Part shown: piece after piece, positions 1 through 8,707 of the stretch
Numbering within the stretch: the first letter of the stretch is position 1
How the letters are laid out: the number at the start of each line of letters is the position of its first letter
From: Pleurocapsa sp. MO_226.B13
GTDB taxonomy: Bacteria; Cyanobacteriota; Cyanobacteriia; Cyanobacteriales; Xenococcaceae
Assembly (NCBI GenBank): GCA_030064795.1
Contig: JASJEI010000341.1
Coordinates: forward strand, 1 to 29,867
Length of the DNA stretch: 29,867 nt
Direction of reading: 5' to 3'
Notes under the pieces: generated by a model
Told to the model about the DNA's origin: nothing
Databases searched by the model: none
The model's input: only the letters and a program-made list of their open reading frames with translations
Translations under genes and position numbers: made by a program

Positions 1-372
1 ATACAGCCACTGATATCGAGCAATTCCAGTAACGCTCTTTATCGCCTTGATTTCATGGCTTTTACTGTCTACCTTCATCTGTCCTAGCATCAGACGATGG
101 TCGCTGGCCCAAGCACTCACGACATGTAAGGCCGATTGCTTCTAGTTGCGATCATCGGAACTGCCCAGGGTTTTGCCATCAATCGGAATCACTTGACCCC
201 CAGTGTCCTTTACTATCTCCGTGACCCACCGCTGGAAGCACCGCTGTAAGGCATTGGGTTCAATTCGGGCAAAGACACGACGATAGCAATCTGCTTTTTG
301 ATTTGATAAATTCGCGATCGCATTACTCCAACTTAATATCTGCTTGTTTTTCAATTGCTTTGAGAGTTCCAA
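1..372 (-). pseudogene. ISAs1-family transposase remnant, cut by the window edge
   Basis: Read on the minus strand from about 372, the translation gives RRVFARIEPNALQRCFQRWV, then IPIDGKTLGSS, which is the ISAs1 transposase signature around the first catalytic Asp (IDGKT). A TAG stop at 139-141 follows. The same frame then continues with ALHVVSAWASDHRLMLGQ, another family motif. Near position 30 a frameshift moves the match ALLELLDISGC into another frame. The N-terminal third normal for this family is not recognisable upstream of the TTG at 370-372. The gene therefore has a nonsense codon, a frameshift and a lost N-terminus, and the rest lies outside the window. The DNA to about 500 is probably IS-derived, because an antitoxin gene is cut there. 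It is not expected to make an active transposase. Confidence 0.85.
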
Positions 373-500
373 CGGGAATTATTTTACTGCTGTGAATGGA
401 ATTGCTGTGCATCAAGTCTCTCGATTAAATAGCTTAAGATGCGAACCAGTTTGACTTATTTCTTCAAACCCCGCCTTTTTCAGTTGTTTTGTGGCCTATT

Positions 501-587
501 TTAACGAACAGTATCTATATGTAGATAGTCTCTAATTGTTTTAGGAATAGTAACTTGTCCTTTTGCTGTCAAACGAGCTTGCACCAT
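501..587 (-). pseudogene. AbrB/SpoVT-type antitoxin, truncated to 28 residues
   Basis: An ATG at 585-587 on the minus strand opens a 28-codon frame ending in TAA at 501-503. It starts MVQARLTAKGQVTIP and continues with KTIRDYLHID, the swapped-hairpin AbrB DNA-binding fold found in MazE/VapB-like antitoxins of cyanobacteria. The family is usually about 70-90 residues, so the C-terminal toxin-binding part is missing. The frame ends where the ISAs1-derived DNA begins, so insertion or deletion at that IS end probably truncated it. The partner toxin, expected next on the minus strand, is absent. Confidence 0.7.
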
Positions 588-638
588 TAATTTTCCTTAC
601 TTTTATTCCTTACTTATATAATAATCATAAATCACCAC

Positions 639-674
639 AAGCGATCGCCTTATCAACGCGATCGCTTTTTTTTT
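639..674 (+). terminator. HIP1-stem hairpin with T-run
   Basis: AAGCGATCGC (639-648) pairs with GCGATCGCTT (658-667) around a 9-base loop, and T's run to 674. The shape is that of a Rho-independent terminator reading rightward, with both stem arms being HIP1 octamers. No intact plus-strand gene lies immediately upstream in the window, so it may have outlived the gene it served. Confidence 0.55.
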
Positions 675-871
675 ATTTATTTTCTCTCAAAATACTAGTA
701 ATAATACGTAGATTTTTTTGGTAATTGTTTATTTTAATACTAATCTTTATTTTAAGTTTATCGAATAGAGAAGATAAACATCATTACTTTATATTTAATT
801 TCAGTATTTTTTGTAATTTACTTGTTTTATATGTATATGATAATTTTAATTTAGCCCAAATTTTTTTTCAA

Positions 872-1153
872 ATGTCTAAAAATAAGATGAACAAACTAAT
901 TTATATTTCCAGCATTGCTTTGACTTTTGCTTTTCCGTCAATAGCTTTTGCTAATGAATCGATAGATTCACAAGATTTTAAATATTTAGTTTGTAGCTAT
1001 ATAGAAGATAGTAATAGTTTAGATGAAGCTTTAACTAAAATTGATGCTGTCGCTTATGAGTTCACTCTTGATGTCTCACAAGAAGAGATTTTAGATAATT
1101 TATATTATGGATATCTAAGTTCAGAAAACTATTGTATGGGACTTGAATTTTAA
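872..1153 (+). CDS. small exported protein of unknown function
   Basis: The open frame begins at 725, but its first 49 residues are AT-rich, low-complexity translation. The ATG at 872, or the one at 887, is preferred because it places a clean signal peptide at the N-terminus: Met-Ser-Lys-Asn-Lys-Met-Asn-Lys, a hydrophobic stretch, then a likely cut after IAFA. The mature part is about 70 acidic residues with two cysteines (in YLVCSY and NYCMG), which could form a disulphide outside the cytoplasm. I do not recognise the family. It lies upstream of, and in the same orientation as, another exported protein gene at 1331, with 177 bases between them, so co-transcription is possible but not shown. 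No strong Shine-Dalgarno sequence is seen. Confidence 0.55.
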   Translation: MSKNKMNKLIYISSIALTFAFPSIAFANESIDSQDFKYLVCSYIEDSNSLDEALTKIDAVAYEFTLDVSQEEILDNLYYGYLSSENYCMGLEF

Positions 1154-1330
1154 TAATTTATCGATAAGCTAATCCTAAATTCAAGCGATTGAAGTAATAA
1201 ATAAGATACAGACAATTAGTCAAAATCTCTATATTTTTGAGATTTAGCGGGCTATTAATAAGTAACTTAGACAAATAGGATTTAGTAAAAATATTTATTT
1301 TACCCCACTTCATTTTGACAAAAAAACAAT

Positions 1331-2311
1331 ATGCAAACAAATAAGATTTTAAATAAATTTGTTGCCACCGTTGCTTTTACTGGCGTTTTTTCGACTATAC
1401 TACCTGAAGTAGCTATGTCAACCGAAACTAAAACTCCAGTAAGCGTCGAACTCTTTCTTTCCGTTGACGTATCTGGTAGTGTTAATGCCACAGAATACGA
1501 GTTACAAAAACAAGGTTATATTGATGCATTTAATGACAGTGAGGTAATTGCTGCGATTGAAACTTTACCTGATGGTCTTGCAGTTGCGATTGAAACTTGG
1601 TCTAGTAGCATTAGAAAAACAAGTGATTGGTATTTAATTAAAGATGCAGCAGACGCAGCTAATTTTATTACCGCTATCAATAGTACTTTAAATGCAACCA
1701 GCGGTAGTGGTGGTACTGACGTTACTAAGGCTATTAAGTCAGCAACCAATAGTATTTTAAACAATCAATACGAAGGAGAAGCACTGGTTATTGATATATC
1801 GGGTGACGGTATTTCTAAGAATACCTCAGTAGGAAATCCCAATTCTAATAAGTATACTAACTACAAAAATCAAGTCAGAGAGTACCTTGATGACAATGGT
1901 TTAACCGATATTCCCAATCTTATCGATAAAAGCAGCTACACATATAGTAGTTACGTTAATGAATTCAAAAACAAGAACTACAAGTGTAGTATTGGACAAG
2001 ATATCAACAGTGATTATACTATTAACTGGCAAGTGCCAATAGAACACCTTTATTGTCCTCCACTAGAAGAAGCTGTAACCAACGCAGAAAACAACAATAT
2101 TACGATCAATGGACTTCCGATTAACGGTAGTCCCACAACCAACAGTGGTAAAAAGTGGCGAGAAGGGGAAATCTCCACTTATTATCAAAATCACATCATT
2201 ACTAGCGATGGATTTACACGCCCAGCTGCGGGATTTAATGACTTTTCCAGAGCAATTAAAGAAAAGTTAAAGTGCGAAATTACTGGAATAGCCTGTGGAT
2301 TTCCAGACTAA
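1331..2311 (+). CDS. DUF1194/vWA-like exported protein
   Basis: 326 residues. A signal peptide covers about residues 1-30. The mature part starts with a von Willebrand A-type fold: VELFLSVDVSGS at 39-50 supplies the MIDAS DxSxS motif (D46, S48, S50), T129 in the GGTD loop is the expected third ligand, and DISGDG (155-160) is the next conserved strand and loop of DUF1194 proteins. The usual continuation EAVTNAENNNITINGLPI appears only at 247-264, so about 85 residues separate two blocks that normally lie close together. Cysteines at 219, 242, 315 and 322 suggest two disulphides in the exported protein. The likely role is metal-dependent binding of a ligand or protein outside the inner membrane, but no substrate can be named. 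The gene ends at a terminator shared with cobN. Confidence 0.75.
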   Translation: MQTNKILNKFVATVAFTGVFSTILPEVAMSTETKTPVSVELFLSVDVSGSVNATEYELQKQGYIDAFNDSEVIAAIETLPDGLAVAIETWSSSIRKTSDWYLIKDAADAANFITAINSTLNATSGSGGTDVTKAIKSATNSILNNQYEGEALVIDISGDGISKNTSVGNPNSNKYTNYKNQVREYLDDNGLTDIPNLIDKSSYTYSSYVNEFKNKNYKCSIGQDINSDYTINWQVPIEHLYCPPLEEAVTNAENNNITINGLPINGSPTTNSGKKWREGEISTYYQNHIITSDGFTRPAAGFNDFSRAIKEKLKCEITGIACGFPD

Positions 2312-2345
2312 AAACTACTTTTAATTTAAATTAAATAGTTCACTC

Positions 2346-2383
2346 AAAAAAGCGATCGCCCCATATAGAGCGATCGCTTTTTT
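2346..2383. terminator. bidirectional terminator between convergent genes
   Basis: AAAAAAGCGATCGC (2346-2359) is exactly complementary to GCGATCGCTTTTTT (2370-2383) with a 10-base loop. It has a T-run in both directions and lies between the stop of the vWA gene and the stop of cobN, so it can end transcripts from both sides. The stem core is again a HIP1 octamer. Confidence 0.85.
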
Positions 2384-2394
2384 GTCAATCAAAA

Positions 2395-5300
2395 CTAAAT
2401 TGATTCAATCTTAGCTTCTGCTTGGTTGGCGATCGCTTTTAAGTCATCGATTGTTTGGGTATTGACATTTTGCCATAATCCCCGTTGGTGTGCTTCTAAA
2501 AGTCTTTCAGACATATCTCGTAACGCCCAAGGGTTTTTGGCTTGAATAAATTGCTGTACCCGTTCGTCAAAGATATAAGCTTTTGCCACCCCTTCATACA
2601 TATGGTCGGCAACACAATTAGCCGTAGCATCATAGGCAAATAAATAATCCACTGTAGCGGCCATCTCAAACGCACCTTTATAGCCGTGACGCATCACTCC
2701 TTCGATCCATTTGGGGTTAATTACCCGCGATCTGTAGACTCTGGCTATTTCCTCGGTTAGTTTGCGTACCCTGGGGTTACTGGGTCGAGAATTGTCGCCA
2801 AAATATACTTCTGGATTTTTCCCAGTTAGGCTACGCACCGCCGCCGTCATTCCCCCCTGAAACTGATAGTAATCATCGGAGTCGAGTAAATCGTGTTCGC
2901 GGTTGTCTTGATTGTGCAAGATAATCTGTAGCTGTTGTAAACGTTGCTGAAAGGTTTCTGGTACGGCATAACCCTTCCCACTACCATCATAGGCGTAGGA
3001 ACTCCAGTTAAGATAAGCCCTGGCTAGATCCGCATCGTTCTGCCAATTTTGTGCCTCGATTAATCCCTGGATTCCCGCACCATATGCCCCTGGTTTGGAA
3101 CCAAATACCCGATAGCTAGAGCGTTTTCGAGCGGTTTCTGAATCCAGTCCCCGTGTCTGTAATAACTTTTGTTCTGTTTTTACCCGCTCGGATAAGGGAT
3201 TTATTGCTGCTGTTTCTGGTAAATCGGCAACGGTTTGTGTTATTTTATTTAATAAGTTGATTATATTGGGAAAAGAGTCTCTAAAAAAGCCCGACACCCT
3301 AATCGTCACATCGACACGAGGACGATTTAACAGAGAAACTGGCAAGACTTCAAAGTCAACTACCCGACGGGATATGCCATCCCATACAGGTCTTACTCCC
3401 ATCAGTGCCATTACTTGAGCGATATCGTCACCACCAGTACGCATGGTCGATGTCCCCCAAATGGAAATAGCTAAAGATTGGGGATATTCGCCGTTTTCTT
3501 GGGTATAGCGTTCGATTACTGCCTCTGCTGCCTTACTTCCTACTTCCCAAGCGGTTTCTGTAGGGATACCCCGAATATCTACAGAATAGAAATTGCGTCC
3601 TGTAGGCAATACCTCTGGTCTACCTCTGGTGGGTGCGCCCGCTGCGCCACTAGGTACATATTTAGCTTCTAAAGCTTTAAGTAGGTTGGTAATTTCGCGA
3701 TCGCTCTCGATTAGATTGGGTAGTAGGGTGTTTTGTATCCATTGGAGTTGTTTTTGGGTAAGGGGTAAAGAGGGAAGGGAAAAGGTTTTGTGATTAATTA
3801 GTCGATCTACTAGTTCGAGGGCAATTGCTTCGAGGATAGCGATCGCATCTCCTTTATTTCGGGCTTGTTTTAATTGTTGTACATAATTATTGTTCCATTG
3901 CACAATACCCTGTAAGGGCTGTTCGCGTTCGCGTAGCGGAGGGGCTGTGTGCGTCACCTGCGGGCGCACTTTATAAGCCCCGTTTTCCGAAGGAAATACA
4001 GCCCCTACCCTTAATTCGCCGTCCACACCAGATAAGGGATCGAAACCTAAACCAAAATCTTGGGCTAAGGCTTGGGTAATACCGATACGGTTATAACTGG
4101 GCGAACGGGCGATCGCCACGATTAAATCTCGCAGTTGTTCTCCTTGAGGACATTGACCAAAAATGTGTAAACCATCGCGGATCTGGGCTTCTTTTAATTC
4201 GCACAGATAACCATCGGCTACCGATAAAAACTCGGCTAGAGACTGGGTATCGCTGGGGTTAATACCTAAATCTCGATCGAGGTTTTCTTGGCGAACTAGT
4301 TGAGTAATGCGATCGCTAATCAGATCGAGTCTTGTCGGATCTAAACTTTGGGCTTCGTAGTATTCATCGATCGACGCTTCTAACTTTTCCAAACCGCCAT
4401 ACAATTCAGCACGGGTGAGGGGTGGGGTAAGATGATCGATAATTACCGCTTGCGATCGCCTTTTTGCTTGAGAACCTTCCCCTGGATCGTTGACAATAAA
4501 AGGATAGATATTGGGAATAGCTTGCAATGCCACTTCAGGATAACAACTACTAGATAAAGCCAAACTCTTTCCTGGTAGCCATTCGAGATTTCCATGTTTG
4601 CCGACATGAACGATCGCTTGTACCCCAAAACAACTCCGCAACCAATGATAGTAAGCTAAATACTCGTGGGTAGGTTCGAGATCTGGGGCGTGATAATTCA
4701 AACTCGGATCGCGATCGTATCCCCGCGATGGTTGTATCCCGATAAATATATTGCCTAACTGTATTCCAGGAATAGGTAGAGACGTTCCATCGAACGTCTC
4801 TACTTTACCCCATCTGTCGATTATGCCTTGCTGTACTGTTGCGGGTAATGTCTCAAAATACCGTTGATATTCTTCTAACGATAAACTTTGATAACTAGGG
4901 CGATTATGATAGCTTTCAGGATCGTTGGTAATTCCCGAAGTCAGGCGTTGAATTAATTCCTCTCCCGTAGCGGGAAGATCCTTGACGGTGTATCCCGACT
5001 TTTGTAATGCTGCGAGAATTTCGATACAGCTGGCGGGAGTATCTAAACCAACCCCGTTAGCAATTCTGCCATCTTTATTAGGGTAGTTTGCCAAGATTAG
5101 AGCTACTTTTTTGTTTTTATTAGGAGTATTTGCCAGATCGAGCCAGTTTTTAGCCGATTTTGCCACAAAATCAAGGCGATCGCCCTTGGGTTGATAGACA
5201 ACCACGTTAGTTTCTAGTTTTTGGTTCCAGCTTTGTACCGACTTAAAGGAAACAGCGCGGGTAATGATTCTACCATCCACTTCGGGTAATGCCACGTTCA

Positions 5301-6243
5301 TCGCGCTGTCTCTGGGCATTAATCCTTGTGTACTAGACTCCCATTGTTCTTGAGTACTGCTGCTTAAAATTACCTGCAATACGGGAATATTTAGTTGTCG
5401 CCAAAATTCAGTCTGAGTAGATTCGTCGATCTTAGCTAAAGAAAAGCTCGTGGTGTTGAGTAATAATTTACAGGAGTTTTTTTGTAGTAAAGCTAATAGT
5501 TGTTGCTGTAGTTCTATATTTCTTAACGAAGAGATATATATGGGGATCGGTGTCAAATTTTCCGCTAATATAGATTGACACAGGCGATCGATTGCCAGAG
5601 TATTACCTGCCAAATAATGAGAACGATAGAAAAGTATCCCACAATGGCGATCGCGATTGTGGTTATTTAGACTACTCTCATTTTCTTGCTTCTGCCATTG
5701 ATAAAAACCTATTTCGGGAATAGATTTTGGTGCTGTTGGCTGGTAATTTGTTTGTAAACAAATATCACTGATAAAGTGTAAAGCGTTAGCAATATTTTCT
5801 CTTCCCCCTGCAATTAAATAAGACCATAATCGATTAACAGCAGTTAAAGAAACAGTAGAATGACTAATTAAATCCAGATCGGGTGCATTATCTCCTGGTA
5901 AAACAAATAAATCGATATTGTTTGCCTCAACAACTTCTTTGATTCTTTCTAATCCATAATTCCAGTAAGCACTACCTCCTAAGAGACGTAAGACAATTAC
6001 TTGTGCTTTAGATAATACAGTTTCTATGTATACATCAATACTTAACTGTTGTTGTAAATTTAATAAATTGACTGCTCTAATTTCAGGAAAACTATCGGCT
6101 AAAAAATTACCAGCAGAGGCAAGGGTTTGAAGATCGGTATCTGCATAAGTCAGAAATACTATTGGTGCTGGGGATTGCTCAATGAGAATTACTCCTTCGG
6201 TGTTAGGATTCCAGCCTCCTGGAAGTGCTGCTAATTTATGCAT
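2395..6243 (-). CDS. cobN: cobaltochelatase large subunit CobN
   Basis: 1282 residues, the normal size for CobN and its relatives ChlH/BchH. The enzyme inserts cobalt into the corrin ring using ATP, in the cytoplasm, during cobalamin synthesis. The family hallmark KHGNLEWLPGKS falls at about 549-560, followed by NDPGEGSQAKRR and the region with TLRTRGLDSET-like and GAYGAGIQG motifs. The start at MHKLAALPGGWNP matches the conserved cyanobacterial N-terminus. Small subunits CobS/CobT are not in the window. In cyanobacteria the magnesium-chelatase subunits ChlI/ChlD have been suggested to serve instead, which cannot be tested here. The 114-base gap to the divergent cikA is too short for a cobalamin riboswitch, and none is seen. 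A second B12 gene, cobI, lies at 15044. Confidence 0.95.
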   Translation of the reverse strand: MHKLAALPGGWNPNTEGVILIEQSPAPIVFLTYADTDLQTLASAGNFLADSFPEIRAVNLLNLQQQLSIDVYIETVLSKAQVIVLRLLGGSAYWNYGLERIKEVVEANNIDLFVLPGDNAPDLDLISHSTVSLTAVNRLWSYLIAGGRENIANALHFISDICLQTNYQPTAPKSIPEIGFYQWQKQENESSLNNHNRDRHCGILFYRSHYLAGNTLAIDRLCQSILAENLTPIPIYISSLRNIELQQQLLALLQKNSCKLLLNTTSFSLAKIDESTQTEFWRQLNIPVLQVILSSSTQEQWESSTQGLMPRDSAMNVALPEVDGRIITRAVSFKSVQSWNQKLETNVVVYQPKGDRLDFVAKSAKNWLDLANTPNKNKKVALILANYPNKDGRIANGVGLDTPASCIEILAALQKSGYTVKDLPATGEELIQRLTSGITNDPESYHNRPSYQSLSLEEYQRYFETLPATVQQGIIDRWGKVETFDGTSLPIPGIQLGNIFIGIQPSRGYDRDPSLNYHAPDLEPTHEYLAYYHWLRSCFGVQAIVHVGKHGNLEWLPGKSLALSSSCYPEVALQAIPNIYPFIVNDPGEGSQAKRRSQAVIIDHLTPPLTRAELYGGLEKLEASIDEYYEAQSLDPTRLDLISDRITQLVRQENLDRDLGINPSDTQSLAEFLSVADGYLCELKEAQIRDGLHIFGQCPQGEQLRDLIVAIARSPSYNRIGITQALAQDFGLGFDPLSGVDGELRVGAVFPSENGAYKVRPQVTHTAPPLREREQPLQGIVQWNNNYVQQLKQARNKGDAIAILEAIALELVDRLINHKTFSLPSLPLTQKQLQWIQNTLLPNLIESDREITNLLKALEAKYVPSGAAGAPTRGRPEVLPTGRNFYSVDIRGIPTETAWEVGSKAAEAVIERYTQENGEYPQSLAISIWGTSTMRTGGDDIAQVMALMGVRPVWDGISRRVVDFEVLPVSLLNRPRVDVTIRVSGFFRDSFPNIINLLNKITQTVADLPETAAINPLSERVKTEQKLLQTRGLDSETARKRSSYRVFGSKPGAYGAGIQGLIEAQNWQNDADLARAYLNWSSYAYDGSGKGYAVPETFQQRLQQLQIILHNQDNREHDLLDSDDYYQFQGGMTAAVRSLTGKNPEVYFGDNSRPSNPRVRKLTEEIARVYRSRVINPKWIEGVMRHGYKGAFEMAATVDYLFAYDATANCVADHMYEGVAKAYIFDERVQQFIQAKNPWALRDMSERLLEAHQRGLWQNVNTQTIDDLKAIANQAEAKIESI

Positions 6244-6287
6244 AGTATGTATTTATGTCTAATCTTGAGAAATAATTACGGTTTAGT

Positions 6288-6310
6288 TTGACTTGAAAAA
6301 AATAAGTCAA
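6288..6310. promoter_or_regulatory. inverted repeat in the cobN-cikA divergent promoter region
   Basis: TTGACTT (6288-6294) and AAGTCAA (6304-6310) form a perfect 7-base inverted repeat with a 9-base A-rich spacer. It lies in the middle of the 114-base region between the two divergent start codons. It could be an operator for a dimeric regulator affecting one or both genes, or simply a chance palindrome in AT-rich DNA. Confidence 0.3.
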
Positions 6311-6357
6311 GCTAGATAAAAACAGAAAAAATTATGCTACTTCACTGGACTTAAACT

Positions 6358-8640
6358 GTGTTGGATTCTTCTTCTTTGAGCTTCAAGAAAACTGTTAACT
6401 ATCAAGCTGTATTGCAGCTTAGTGAATTTTGGTTGGCAAGAGCAAAGGAAGATCAAAATCAATTAATTACACAAGAAACACTATTTAAGTTAGCAAATAT
6501 AGATCGTCAAGTCGCTTTAAGTCAACAATTAGCAACAGAAGCTTTCTTTTTGTTAATAACGCCAAATTTTAACGCTTTTTTGCACTCGAAAAAAATAGTA
6601 ACAACTCAAGAGTATCAAGTAACTATAACTTTCGATTCGACAACAATAATTCAAGAGTTAATTCAATTAGGTTGTCGCCATAAATGGGAAGCCACTGTAA
6701 TTGAGTATCTCCAAACAGATTTGGCAACCAAATTAAGCTCCAGTCGCGATCGCTCGGTAGAATTTATGACCAAAGCCGTGAAGTTACTCATTGATGACCA
6801 AGAAAAACCAGAAAACCATCGTAAATCTAACCATATTCCACCAATGGATGAGCTATTACAATATCAAGTGGAACAAGAGCGGATTTTGGCGCGAATTAAG
6901 ATTCAGATCGGTCAAAACTTGGATTTATCTAAGATTATTCAAACAGCAATCGACTGTAGCCAGAGCTTTTTAGAATTAGATCGTCTATTAGTTTATCAGT
7001 TAGATGTTCCCCTGACTTCCAATCATCTTCATCAACCCGTGCGTACCATAGACACGGTTACCTATGAGGCTAAGACAGAGCGTGTCGAGTCTACTTTGTA
7101 CTTTCAAGAAGAAATTTGCTGGCGCAAAACTTCTGAGTGTGAAAACAAATATCATCAAGGATTTGGTTTGGTAATTAATGATGTAGAAATAGGATCTAAT
7201 TTAAATCCCTGTTTGCGGTTTTTGATGCAAAAATTTCAGGTCAAAGCCAAAGCAGTTACCCCAATTAACGTTCGAGGCAAACTGTGGGGTTTGCTGATCG
7301 CGCATCAATGTTTTGAGTCCAGACAGTGGCATCATCAAGAAATTCAGTTTCTACGTCAAATAGCAGACTATTTGGCGATCGCCATTTACCACCATCAATC
7401 TTATCAGCAATTGCAGCAACAAAAAAAACTACTAGAAAAACAAGTCCAAACCCAAGCGCAACAAATTAAGGATGCCCTAATCGCTGCTGAAGCTGCCAGC
7501 AGATCCAAACACGAATTTTTGGGTAGCATGAGCCATGAATTACGTACTCCTTTGACTTGTGTAATTGGATTATCTAGTACTTTGCTGCAATGGTCATCGC
7601 GTAAAGCCAAAGTTTCTCTCTCGCCAGAAAAACAACACGAGTATCTGTATTTAATCCAACAAAGTGGCAAGCATTTACTCAGCTTAATCAATAATATCTT
7701 AGAATTTTCCGATCTAGAATCGGGTAAACATCTTTTAAATATCGAGCAAATATCTTTAACTGATGTAGCCAGGCATTGTTTGCAAATGCTTCAAGAAACT
7801 GCCAAAACCAAGGGAATCATACTCAGTTCTGAAATTAATCTCGGTGGAGTAGAACAAGAGTACCTAGTTGCCGATGAAATCAGATTAAAGGAAATTTTAT
7901 ATAACTTACTCAGTAATGGAATTAAATTTACTCCCGAAGGAGGAAAAGTCACCCTAAGAGTTTGGCGCGAAAAACGTTATGCGGTTCTCCAGGTAGAAGA
8001 TACGGGGATTGGTATTGCCCCAGAGGAGATTCCTTTACTGTTTGAAAAGTTTAAACAGATAGAGAACTTTCGTCAACGTACTCAAGGGGGTACGGGGATC
8101 GGGCTGGCTTTAACCAAAAAACTAATAGAGTTACATGGAGGCAATATTGAAGTAGAATCAGCCTTGGGTCAAGGTTCGGTGTTCACGGTTTATTTACCTG
8201 TAAAAATCCCCTTACAACCTCATTTAGAGCAAGAATCAGTTGCCCCTCAAACTTCTGCCAGTGCTTCAACGATTATGCTGGTAACAGAAGATGAGGAAAG
8301 TGCAATTTTTATTTGTCAACTTTTAAATACTATAGAATGTCAAGTAGTTTGGCTGATGGATGCAGTGATGGCAATGAATCAAATCGATCTATTACAGCCA
8401 GAACTAGTCATTATTGACCGAGACTGCTTTTCAACAGAGGTAAATGATACAGTTCGAGGGATTAAAAATACAGCCTCAACTAATAGTGTCGATCTAATCT
8501 TACTTAGCGATCGCCTCAGTCATCAACAATGGCAAGAATTCGCTCAAAATGGTGTTGATGACTATATAACTAAATCGATGAATCCCACCCAGATGATTGA
8601 TAAAATCAACCGTCTGCTTCGAGAACGAAATCAAACCTAA
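6358..8640 (+). CDS. cikA: CikA-type circadian input histidine kinase
   Basis: 760 residues from a GTG start, close to the 754 of Synechococcus elongatus CikA and with the same order of parts: an N-terminal domain (1-165), a GAF domain (about 175-345), a coiled linker (350-385), HisKA with the phospho-acceptor H393 in SMSHELRTPLT, the ATPase domain (N520, DTGIG 548-552, GGTGIGLAL 577-585), and a receiver-like domain (about 638-755). CikA resets the Kai clock, senses cell redox state and dephosphorylates the output regulator RpaA. Two points differ from S. elongatus. A Cys (C285) sits at the phytochrome chromophore position in the GAF domain. An Asp (D687) sits where a true receiver would be phosphorylated. 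No kai genes are nearby. The assignment rests on recalled similarity across all domains. Confidence 0.88.
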   Translation: MLDSSSLSFKKTVNYQAVLQLSEFWLARAKEDQNQLITQETLFKLANIDRQVALSQQLATEAFFLLITPNFNAFLHSKKIVTTQEYQVTITFDSTTIIQELIQLGCRHKWEATVIEYLQTDLATKLSSSRDRSVEFMTKAVKLLIDDQEKPENHRKSNHIPPMDELLQYQVEQERILARIKIQIGQNLDLSKIIQTAIDCSQSFLELDRLLVYQLDVPLTSNHLHQPVRTIDTVTYEAKTERVESTLYFQEEICWRKTSECENKYHQGFGLVINDVEIGSNLNPCLRFLMQKFQVKAKAVTPINVRGKLWGLLIAHQCFESRQWHHQEIQFLRQIADYLAIAIYHHQSYQQLQQQKKLLEKQVQTQAQQIKDALIAAEAASRSKHEFLGSMSHELRTPLTCVIGLSSTLLQWSSRKAKVSLSPEKQHEYLYLIQQSGKHLLSLINNILEFSDLESGKHLLNIEQISLTDVARHCLQMLQETAKTKGIILSSEINLGGVEQEYLVADEIRLKEILYNLLSNGIKFTPEGGKVTLRVWREKRYAVLQVEDTGIGIAPEEIPLLFEKFKQIENFRQRTQGGTGIGLALTKKLIELHGGNIEVESALGQGSVFTVYLPVKIPLQPHLEQESVAPQTSASASTIMLVTEDEESAIFICQLLNTIECQVVWLMDAVMAMNQIDLLQPELVIIDRDCFSTEVNDTVRGIKNTASTNSVDLILLSDRLSHQQWQEFAQNGVDDYITKSMNPTQMIDKINRLLRERNQT

Positions 8641-8649
8641 GAAGGAAGG

Positions 8650-8685
8650 AGGGACATTTTTGATGCTCGATCTTGTTTTGTCCCT
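8650..8685. terminator. possible terminator between cikA and psb29
   Basis: AGGGACA (8650-8656) pairs with TGTCCCT (8679-8685) around a 22-base T-rich loop, in the 67 bases between two convergent stop codons. The stem is short and no strong T-run follows, so this is only a weak candidate. Confidence 0.3.
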
Positions 8686-8707
8686 AATTTTCCCTCGCCA
8701 AGGTTGA

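Noticed and set aside
6244..6357. A cobalamin riboswitch upstream of cobN
   Set aside because: The space is only 114 bases and no conserved B12-box sequence is visible.
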